Shown one piece after another: positions 51,625-58,276 of a stretch of 64,000 bases of DNA. The notes below the pieces were generated by a model. It saw only the letters and a list, made by a program, of their open reading frames with translations, was not told where the DNA came from and ran no database searches. A program made the translations under genes and the position numbers. How positions within the stretch are numbered: position 1 is the stretch's first letter; every line of letters begins with the position of its first letter. The stretch lies in assembly GCA_016296505.1 (NCBI GenBank), contig JAEDJD010000009.1, positions 1 through 64,000 of the forward strand, read 5' to 3'. The stretch comes from Oscillospiraceae bacterium (lineage in GTDB: Bacteria > Bacillota > Clostridia > Oscillospirales > Ruminococcaceae).

Positions 51625-53073
51625 TCATCTCAATACATTTAGGTGTTCGATTGCGGGATCCTCAGTGCCCTGCATGGAGCAGCCCTTTTCTTTTGCATAG
51701 CAGATATAATTGATAATATCTTCTGTGATGATTTCGCCCGGTGCGAGGATCGGGATACCCGGCGGATAGCACATTACAAATTCCGAGCAGATGCGTCCGT
51801 TTGTTTGTGCAAGCGGCAGCATTTCCTTATCCGCATAGAAAGCCTCCTGCGGCGTTGCAACGACCTTTGGCGGAATATACTCCTGACTGAGCATACCGGT
51901 TGTGTCGCAGGAATACAGCCGTTTGATATCGGCGAGCGCACCGACAAGCCGTTCAATATCCTGAATCCGGTCGCCGATGGAAATATATGCAAGAATATTG
52001 CCGATATCGCCGAACTCGATTTGAATATCGTATTCATCGCGCAGCAAATCATAGACCTCGATGCCCGCAAGTCCGATATCCCGCGTATAAACCGAAAGCT
52101 TTGTCACATCGTAGCCAACGCAGCTCGTCCCATTGCAAAGCTCGGAACTATAGGCGTAATAGCCGCCGATCTCATTGATTTCCGAACGCGCATATTCGGC
52201 GATCTGTATGACCTTGGCAAAGGATTCGCTGCCGCGAAGCGCGAGATTCCGGCGTGAAATATCCAGACTGGATATCAGCAGATAGGAAGCGCTTGTCGTC
52301 TGCGTGAGGTTGATAATCTGGCGGACATAGCCCTCGTTGACATTTGTGCCGAGCAGCAGCAGAGAGCTTTGCGTCAGACTGCCGCCGGATTTGTGCATCG
52401 AAACCGCCGCCATATCTGCGCCGGCAGCCATTGCGGAAACCGGCAGATGATCGCTGAAATAGAAATGCGTACCGTGCGCTTCGTCCGCAAGGACAAGCAT
52501 ATGATGTTCGTGCGCGAGCTGCACGATTCTGCGGATATCTGAGCAGATGCCGTAATAGGTTGGATTATTGACAAGCACGGCAACGGCGTCCGGATTTTCT
52601 TTGATTGCCTGCTCGACCTGCGAAAACTCCATGCCGAGCGATATGCCGATCCGCGGCTCGACATCCGGATTGACGTAAACCGGCACTGCGCCGCAGAGCA
52701 CCATCGCATTGATGACGCTCTTATGCACATTGCGCGGAACAATCAGTTTTTGTCCAGCCTTACAGGCCGCTAAAATCATGCTTTGAACAGCAGAGGTCGT
52801 ACCGCCGACCATGAAAAACGCATGGGCAGCGCCGAATGCGTCCGCGGCAAGCTGCTCTGCGTCGAGGATCACCGAGACCGGATGACAGAGGTTATCAAGG
52901 GGCTTCATGGAGTTGACGTCAATGCCGACGCATTGCTCGCCGAGCAGTCTGACAAGCTCCGGATTTCCTCTGCCACGCTTATGTCCAGGGACATCAAAGG
53001 GAACGACGCGCTGTTTGCGGAGTCGTTCAAGCGCCTCGTAAACGGGGGCGCGCATTTGCTGTTTCAGGTTCAT
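51625..53073 (-). CDS. speA: Orn/Lys/Arg decarboxylase, probably arginine decarboxylase
   Basis: PLP-dependent fold-type I decarboxylase, 482 residues, the short Bacillus SpeA-like class. Motifs: DVPGHKRGRGN at the N-terminus, VLADEAHGTHF, the PLP lysine in VSMHKSGGSLTQSS, and the C-terminal LAPGEIITEDIINYI typical of this group. Arginine is the likely substrate because agmatine deiminase is in the same operon; lysine or ornithine cannot be excluded by sequence. The start is the ATG at 53073 (MNLKQQMRAPVYEALERL). It heads the operon behind a leader of about 165 bases. Confidence 0.9.
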   Translation of the reverse strand: MNLKQQMRAPVYEALERLRKQRVVPFDVPGHKRGRGNPELVRLLGEQCVGIDVNSMKPLDNLCHPVSVILDAEQLAADAFGAAHAFFMVGGTTSAVQSMILAACKAGQKLIVPRNVHKSVINAMVLCGAVPVYVNPDVEPRIGISLGMEFSQVEQAIKENPDAVAVLVNNPTYYGICSDIRRIVQLAHEHHMLVLADEAHGTHFYFSDHLPVSAMAAGADMAAVSMHKSGGSLTQSSLLLLGTNVNEGYVRQIINLTQTTSASYLLISSLDISRRNLALRGSESFAKVIQIAEYARSEINEIGGYYAYSSELCNGTSCVGYDVTKLSVYTRDIGLAGIEVYDLLRDEYDIQIEFGDIGNILAYISIGDRIQDIERLVGALADIKRLYSCDTTGMLSQEYIPPKVVATPQEAFYADKEMLPLAQTNGRICSEFVMCYPPGIPILAPGEIITEDIINYICYAKEKGCSMQGTEDPAIEHLNVLR

Positions 53074-53238
53074 CGTTCGTTTGACCGTTCCTTTTTTTAT
53101 GCTGATTCGGCTGGGCAATTTGCCGCAATCGCAGATAAAGAGAAAAAGCACCCTGCACGCAGTCACCGTACCAAGGGCGGTGCGGAAAACACCGCGGAGA
53201 AACAGGCAATTCCGATTGCAGTTTGCTTTCAAATACTT
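53074..53238 (-). other. Leader of the polyamine operon
   Basis: No gene is seen in this 165-base transcribed leader. On the minus strand GCGGTG and CACCGC form a short stem around TTTTCCG (about 53174-53192), and GCAATCG near the 5' end can pair with CGATTGC near 53122, enclosing most of the leader. A polyamine- or arginine-sensing role is possible but unsupported. Confidence 0.35.
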
Positions 53239-53245
53239 ATTCTTT

Positions 53246-53274
53246 ATTATATCACAGCCGCGGCAGACTGTCAA
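53246..53274 (-). promoter_or_regulatory. Consensus promoter of the polyamine operon
   Basis: On the minus strand TTGACA (53269-53274), 17-base spacer, TATAAT (53246-53251): perfect sigma-A consensus. Confidence 0.88.
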
Positions 53275-53300
53275 GTGATTCCGAAAAAGAATCCGCAGGC

Positions 53301-53329
53301 TTGCATTTTTTGTGGTTTTGTATTATAAT
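53301..53329 (+). promoter_or_regulatory. Distal promoter facing the sigma-factor operon
   Basis: TTGCAT (53301-53306), 17-base spacer, TATAAT (53324-53329). It lies about 320 bases before the sigma gene and 55 bases from the divergent polyamine promoter. The transcript would cross 53336-53494, which holds no credible gene. Confidence 0.65.
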
Positions 53330-53494
53330 GGTAAACAAACCATTATTCAGGGGCGTTCTCAAAAGAAAACCGCCCTGTACGGACGGTTTCCACATGAAAA
53401 GAGAGGGTTTCCTGCACCGTATGAGAGGGTGTCGGAGCAGGATGGTATCAAACAATATGATTATATCATATTTTGCGGTGAACGGCAAGAGATA

Positions 53495-53523
53495 TTGCAA
53501 CAATTCTACCGATTATATATAAT
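53495..53523 (+). promoter_or_regulatory. Proximal promoter of the sigma-factor/serpin operon
   Basis: TTGCAA (53495-53500), 17-base spacer, TATAAT (53518-53523), giving a leader of about 125 bases. No clear ECF-type AAC/CGTC promoter was seen, so autoregulation is not evident from sequence. Confidence 0.7.
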
Positions 53524-53654
53524 CTATTGATAAACTTTGTGCAATATGCTGATTTTATTCCAGAATATCAGGAAAAATAATCGCCGGAACGTATCAATAT
53601 ATGAAAGCAGCTTTCAGGAGGTATCGAATACTTCCGGCAGATCGGAGAAAATAT

Positions 53655-54209
53655 ATGGAACAGGATGCTCTTATCTACCGTCGGTTTCTCGACGGGGATC
53701 AGGCTGCATTCGCTGAGATTATTGAGGCTTACCGCGATCCGGTGACTTTCTTTATCAAGCGATATGTGCATGATATCTGTGCCGCAGAGGATATCGCTGC
53801 GGATGTATTCATGCAGCTTGTAGTGAATCCGCAAAAATTTAATTTCAAGTCGTCTTTGAAGACGTATTTATTTGTGATGGCGCGGAGCAGATCGCTTGAT
53901 TATCTGCGCAAACAAAAACGGCATCCGGCGGTTTCGATCGACGATGAAATCGCAAAACAGCTTGCCGATACGCAGGATCTCGAAGAACAGGTGCTCTGCA
54001 ACGACGAGAAACGGCGGCTGCATGAGGCGATTGCACAGCTTCCTGAGCCGCAGCAAATCGCCGTGCATCTGGTTTACTTTGAGGAGTATTCCTATGAGGA
54101 TGCCGCACGGATTATGAAGAAAACGCGTAAACAGATAGATAATTTGCTCTATCGTGCGAAGCAGGCGCTTCGGAGTCTGCTCGGTGAAAGGGGGGAGCAC
54201 GCTTTATGA
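53655..54209 (+). CDS. ECF-subfamily RNA polymerase sigma factor
   Basis: Directs RNA polymerase to stress- or envelope-response promoters. The 184-residue product has sigma region 2 (DPVTFFIKRYVHDICAAEDIAADVFMQL, then LKTYLFVMARSRSLDYLRKQKR) and region 4 (LPEPQQIAVHLVYFEEYSYEDAARIMKKTRKQIDNLLYRAKQ helix-turn-helix) joined by a short linker. GGAG is 7 bases before the ATG at 53655; an upstream in-frame ATG at 53601 has a weaker site. It overlaps the next gene by 4 bases (ATGA), the usual sigma/anti-sigma coupling, and heads a run of secreted lipoprotein genes. Confidence 0.93.
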   Translation: MEQDALIYRRFLDGDQAAFAEIIEAYRDPVTFFIKRYVHDICAAEDIAADVFMQLVVNPQKFNFKSSLKTYLFVMARSRSLDYLRKQKRHPAVSIDDEIAKQLADTQDLEEQVLCNDEKRRLHEAIAQLPEPQQIAVHLVYFEEYSYEDAARIMKKTRKQIDNLLYRAKQALRSLLGERGEHAL

Positions 54210-54949
54210 GAATGACAAACGAGGAATTTCAGGCTGAAGTGCTCCGTCGCAGTCAGGTCTATATTGCGCAGAAAAAGCGCAGCCGCAAACAGTTCTTTGT
54301 ACGTACCGCTGCGTTTGCAGCCTGTTTTGTACTGATCGGCGGCGCGCTGATGTTCCGGATTTCGATGGACGACAAGAACAATTTTCTACACTCTATTCTG
54401 TCGGATCGTGTCGGGAAGGATTCTGCCGCGGAATATTGCGAATCGTCAGCTGCTGCCGACCAAATCCTGAACAATGCAGAAACATTTGAGGGGGAGGTTG
54501 TGTGTGAAGGAGAGGCGTCACGTGACGATGTGGCAGACGAAAAGCAGGAACAGGAGGACGGCGCACACGCTTCGCCGGAAGCGGATCACGCCACCGATCT
54601 GACGGCGGCAGAGTTTTTTGACGCGCTTTCGGTCAATCCGATGCCCGAAACCCTCGGCGGCTATACGCTGGAATGGGCGCCGGACGCCAAGTTCAGTACG
54701 CATGGACAATATGCGTTTTTGTATCATGACGAGAACGGAAACAGAGTGCTGACTGTCTATCTGATGCAAAATTCGTATCCCGAATTGGATGGAATTGTCA
54801 TGACACAAACGGATGACGATGGCTTGATGGCGCAATTTACTGCCAATCGAGCGTATGTCAATATGTACAGCGAAGATACATCGCTGCTCGATCAGGAGAC
54901 ACTCCGGATACTTGCAGAGGAATTGCAAGCACAGCTTATGAAGCCATAA
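54206..54949 (+). CDS. Putative membrane anti-sigma factor
   Basis: A 247-residue protein with an N-terminal cytoplasmic segment of about 30 residues (MTNEEFQAEVLRRSQVYIAQKKRSR), a single transmembrane helix (TAAFAACFVLIGGALMF, about residues 34-50), an acidic low-complexity stretch and a C-terminal extracytoplasmic domain (ALSVNPMPETLGGYTLEW to the end) that resembles the DUF4367/DUF4179-type sensor domains. Translational coupling to the sigma gene and the single-pass topology support an anti-sigma role; no zinc-binding HxxxCxxC motif is present. Confidence 0.75.
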   Translation: MRMTNEEFQAEVLRRSQVYIAQKKRSRKQFFVRTAAFAACFVLIGGALMFRISMDDKNNFLHSILSDRVGKDSAAEYCESSAAADQILNNAETFEGEVVCEGEASRDDVADEKQEQEDGAHASPEADHATDLTAAEFFDALSVNPMPETLGGYTLEWAPDAKFSTHGQYAFLYHDENGNRVLTVYLMQNSYPELDGIVMTQTDDDGLMAQFTANRAYVNMYSEDTSLLDQETLRILAEELQAQLMKP

Positions 54950-54961
54950 GGGGGGATTTTT

Positions 54962-55810
54962 ATGAAACGATATTCTCTATTTGCGCTGCTTGTCACAGCA
55001 GCAATGCTGACCGGCTGCGGCGAACAAGAATTTTCCCGCGCCGATCATGCGCCGCCGGAGATTGGAAATGCAAACGGTGATACTCAGGTTCTTACGCCGC
55101 CGGATGGCTTAGAAGGCGCATATACTGCGGTGGTTTATGCGCGGACTGAGCAGGAGATCTATCCGCCTGATGTCAGTGAAATCAAACTGCATATCGTCAA
55201 TCCAACCGATGCCGCGTATTATCTGCCGGAATCATTTTCGCTGTCCTGCTATTTGCAGACGGAATCCGGCTTTGAATATGTGCCGCTTTCCTATCGGGAT
55301 CAAGGCGACTCTTTTACGGAAATGGCATTGGAGGTTCCCGCAAACGGCGAAACCGATATGACGCTGAATCTTGCTGCGCATTATGATCTGCCGCTGGACA
55401 TTGCAGACAGCAGTCAGTTCCGCATACAGATCGGCGAGCTTTCCGCAGACTTTATCATATCCGAAGACGGCGCAATGCCCGTACAGCCGCAGGAGCAGAT
55501 GATCATGGAAGCCGAACAGGAATCCTATCCTGCCGGTACAAAGGAAATCACTGTCCGGCTTATCAATGCCGGCGATTCGGATTATACGTTTACGAACGAG
55601 GATTTCGGCATCGAGCAGTTCGGAGATGGCTTTGTCAGCATGACGCCGTTTTCAAAAGACAGTCCTGCGGCGCAGAATGGCATGACGCTTGCACCTGACG
55701 CTTGCGAAATGTGGACATTAACGCTTTCGGATTTTTCCGGTCTGGAATTACAGACGGGTGAATATGCAGTATATCTTGCAGGAATTGAAGCGCGTTTCAC
55801 AGTTAGGTAA
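54962..55810 (+). CDS. Lipoprotein with two Ig-like repeats
   Basis: A 282-residue predicted lipoprotein: signal peptide with lipobox LTGC at about residues 17-20, then two related beta-sandwich blocks. The first covers about residues 55-165 (EIYPPDVSEIKLHIVNPTDAAYYL) and the second about residues 175-282 (ESYPAGTKEITVRLINAGDSDYTF). The second block's YPAGT.EI.V.L.N.....YTF pattern fits bacterial Ig-like domains that cap surface proteins. Function unknown. It starts 12 bases after the anti-sigma gene with AAGGGGGG upstream. Confidence 0.75.
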   Translation: MKRYSLFALLVTAAMLTGCGEQEFSRADHAPPEIGNANGDTQVLTPPDGLEGAYTAVVYARTEQEIYPPDVSEIKLHIVNPTDAAYYLPESFSLSCYLQTESGFEYVPLSYRDQGDSFTEMALEVPANGETDMTLNLAAHYDLPLDIADSSQFRIQIGELSADFIISEDGAMPVQPQEQMIMEAEQESYPAGTKEITVRLINAGDSDYTFTNEDFGIEQFGDGFVSMTPFSKDSPAAQNGMTLAPDACEMWTLTLSDFSGLELQTGEYAVYLAGIEARFTVR

Positions 55811-55827
55811 CTGAAAGGAACCATACT

Positions 55828-56013
55828 ATGATGACACAGAATCAAAAGACAGCGATTCTGCTTGCAGCGGCGACGCTTTGCGTCAGTCTGACCGGCTGCG
55901 GCACGGCTTCCGGAACGAATCAAGCAAACGATATCGCATCACAGCTTGCACAGCAGACATTGGATGAATCTGCAGAAGCGGATATCGTGATGGCGCAGAC
56001 TGCTTTTCGGTGA
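55828..56013 (+). CDS. Lipoprotein signal part of a frameshifted serpin
   Basis: A 61-residue frame with a signal peptide and lipobox LTGC (about residue 23), then an alanine/glutamine-rich start ending IVMAQTAFR. The stop at 56011-56013 overlaps the GTG of the serpin body. Inserting one T into the TTTT run at 56004-56007 continues the frame as TAFSVNLLREKV, which aligns with AQMQFTMSLLRQ in the paralogue downstream. The two parts are therefore one gene split by a one-base deletion, unless the shift is programmed. GAAAGGAA precedes the ATG. Confidence 0.8.
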   Translation: MMTQNQKTAILLAAATLCVSLTGCGTASGTNQANDIASQLAQQTLDESAEADIVMAQTAFR

Positions 56014-57095
56014 ATCTTCTGCGCGAGAAAGTGCGGAACGATCCGGATGGCAATGTTTTGATTTCGCCGTATTCTGTCATGCAGGCGCTTGCCCTGACTG
56101 CCAACGGTACCGATGGCAATACGCGTATGGAAATGGAGCAGGCGTTCGGCGGCGTATCGCTGGATTCCCTCAATGTCGCAATGAATCTGCTTCGACAGTC
56201 CTTGGTAAGCGATCAGCAATGTATATTTCATTCTGCCAATGCAATCTGGGTGAACCGCAATGCAAATGTGAAAATACAAAATAATTTCCAGAATATAGCC
56301 GAGCAAATCTATGACGCGAAAGTCACCGAGGATGCGTTCAATCAATTTGCTGTAAATAAAATCAACAAATGGTTCAAAGCGCAGACGGATGGTATGATTC
56401 CGGAAATGCTCTCCGAGCCGATTCACCAATCTGATGTGATGTATCTGTGCAATGCGGCTTCTATGGACGCAGTTTGGCGAGAGGCGTTTGATGGTAAGCG
56501 TAAATATACTTTTTATGCGCATGATATGCGCCCGAACAGCTTTGAGCAGAATGTTGATATGATGCAAGGCGCCGGCGATGAGCAGTATCTGTCCGATGAG
56601 AATGCAGACGGCTTCATCAAGAGCTATGCCGATGGAAAATATGCGTTTGTGGCAATTATGCCGCATGATGAAATGACGCTGCAGGCGTATCTGGAACAAC
56701 TCCAGCCGTACGCGCTGAATCAGATGCTTTGCAATCCGGAAAACGTGGATCTGATACTTTGGGTACCGCAGTTTTCGGCTGCATATGAAGCGCATCTGAT
56801 TCCAGAGCTTCAGGCAATGGGAATGTCTGATGTATTTGATTCAGGTCAAGCAGATTTCTCAAAGCTCGCAGATCATTCTGACGGACTCTTTGTGAGCGAA
56901 GTGATGCAAAAAACTCAAATTGCCGTCAGTATGACAGGTACTAAGGCAGCCGCAGGTACGGATGCGGTCGCAGTATCCAGTATCGAGGAGGATACGGTAT
57001 TCCTGACAATGATGAGACCGTTTATCTATTTGATTGTCGAGACGGATACGATGATGCCGCTGTTTGCCGGCGTGATGAATGAAATCCAGCAATAA
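56010..57095 (+). CDS. Serpin body (inhibitory-type hinge), frame-shifted from its signal peptide
   Basis: A 361-residue serine-protease-inhibitor fold. Core motifs are visible: VLISPYSVMQALALTANG at the start, the shutter/breach region, and a reactive-centre hinge TGTKAAAGTDAVAV near residue 316 with the short-side-chain P17-P8 pattern needed for loop insertion, then MRPFIYLIVE and PLFAGVMNEI. The hinge predicts an active, suicide-substrate inhibitor; target specificity is unknown. As found, translation of this frame would start at GTG 56010, overlapping the upstream stop, and would lack the lipoprotein signal peptide. It lies in the ECF-sigma operon. Confidence 0.88.
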   Translation: MNLLREKVRNDPDGNVLISPYSVMQALALTANGTDGNTRMEMEQAFGGVSLDSLNVAMNLLRQSLVSDQQCIFHSANAIWVNRNANVKIQNNFQNIAEQIYDAKVTEDAFNQFAVNKINKWFKAQTDGMIPEMLSEPIHQSDVMYLCNAASMDAVWREAFDGKRKYTFYAHDMRPNSFEQNVDMMQGAGDEQYLSDENADGFIKSYADGKYAFVAIMPHDEMTLQAYLEQLQPYALNQMLCNPENVDLILWVPQFSAAYEAHLIPELQAMGMSDVFDSGQADFSKLADHSDGLFVSEVMQKTQIAVSMTGTKAAAGTDAVAVSSIEEDTVFLTMMRPFIYLIVETDTMMPLFAGVMNEIQQ

Positions 57096-57114
57096 TCTTA
57101 CAGGAGTTTGTATT

Positions 57115-58224
57115 ATGAGGAAACATATTCTGATTGCCGCAATCTGTTCGGCAATGCTGCTGTCCGCCTGCGGAAGTCCGGAGCTGACAAAGCTCGTCAA
57201 GCCGTTGGAAATCGAAGAAAAAAAAGGCGACGAGACGTTTCGCGACGCGCAGATGCAGTTTACGATGTCCCTGCTTCGTCAGGCCGTCGAACACGCAGCG
57301 GATGAAGAATGTCTGATTTCGCCCTATCTTGCCGCCGAGGCGTGGCTGACTGCCGCAAATGGCAATGCCGGCGACGAAAATACCGATTGCTTTCGTGGAA
57401 TGCCGCTTTCCGAGCTGAATCGTTATTTTGTCAAGTGGCGCAATACGCAGAATGGTCTGACCGAAGCGCAGTCGCTCTGGATATCGCCCGCGGATAAGAA
57501 CACGATTTCCAAAGATGTGCTCCGCTTGTATCAAGGACTCAGCGGTACAAGCGTGTTCGCGGCAGAACGGCTGTCCGAGGGGTTGAATCAATGGATCAGC
57601 GACGCGACAGGCGGCGTCCTAAAGGAAATATCTGCGCCGCAGAACAGCGATGCGGCTATGCTCGGCGCATTGACATTTGACGCGATCTGGAGCAATACAT
57701 ACGGCGAAAACGAAGTGCGGAACGTGCTGTTTTATGACGCGAACGGCGGTCAGCTTTCCGTACCGTTTCTCTGCAAGGATTATGATAGCGCCGTCTATAT
57801 CGAGGATGACGCGGTGAAAGGTCTGCGCAGGAATTGTTCCGGTCAGAAATATATGTTTCTTGCGCTGATGCCGAAATCCGGTTCTCCTGCTGAATTACTC
57901 GGCAATCTGAGTGCGGAGCAGCTTACAAGCTATATCCGCAGCGGAATAGATACTACGCTGCGTACCGGCATCCCCGTTCTGGAAGCAGACCTGACGCAGG
58001 ATATCGCGGCGCTGATGCCGGATGTCGGGATTGATCAGATTGTGCAGCGTGTTTCGGTCAACATCGGACGCGGTACAACGGATTCCATTTTTACTTTGCA
58101 AATGGACGATTCTTCTGCAAAGCCTGCCGAGCAGATTATGTTCGACCATCCGTTTGTATATTTTGTCATTGATCGGCAGTATGGGCTGCCGCTGATTGCC
58201 GGAACGGTCAATCAGGTTTTGTAA
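57115..58224 (+). CDS. Serpin-family lipoprotein with degenerate hinge
   Basis: A 369-residue lipoprotein (lipobox LLSAC near residue 20) of the serpin fold, paralogous to its neighbour: AQMQFTMSLLRQ, CLISPYLAAEAWLTAANG, MFDHPFVYFVIDR and PLIAGTVNQV. The reactive-centre hinge region reads VNIGRGTTDSIFTL and lacks the Ala-rich GTEAAAAT-type sequence, so protease inhibition by loop insertion is doubtful. It may bind protease without inhibiting it or serve a structural role (inference). AGGAG lies about 8 bases before the ATG at 57115. It is last in the operon and followed by a bidirectional terminator. Confidence 0.88.
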   Translation: MRKHILIAAICSAMLLSACGSPELTKLVKPLEIEEKKGDETFRDAQMQFTMSLLRQAVEHAADEECLISPYLAAEAWLTAANGNAGDENTDCFRGMPLSELNRYFVKWRNTQNGLTEAQSLWISPADKNTISKDVLRLYQGLSGTSVFAAERLSEGLNQWISDATGGVLKEISAPQNSDAAMLGALTFDAIWSNTYGENEVRNVLFYDANGGQLSVPFLCKDYDSAVYIEDDAVKGLRRNCSGQKYMFLALMPKSGSPAELLGNLSAEQLTSYIRSGIDTTLRTGIPVLEADLTQDIAALMPDVGIDQIVQRVSVNIGRGTTDSIFTLQMDDSSAKPAEQIMFDHPFVYFVIDRQYGLPLIAGTVNQVL

Positions 58225-58233
58225 TCATAGAAA

Positions 58234-58271
58234 ATAACCGCAGATATGCGTAAAAACATATCGGCGGTTAT
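58234..58271. terminator. Bidirectional terminator between serpin operon and uvrA
   Basis: ATAACCGC (58234-58241) pairs with GCGGTTAT (58264-58271), and GATATG (58243-58248) with CATATC (58257-58262). TCTTTGTTAT follows on the plus strand and a T-rich tract follows on the minus strand. Confidence 0.7.
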
Positions 58272-58276
58272 CTTTG

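Noticed and set aside
53223..53530. Two overlapping short plus-strand frames before the sigma factor
   Set aside because: Their starts lie at or before the distal promoter -10, there is no ribosome binding site, and they run across the proximal promoter.
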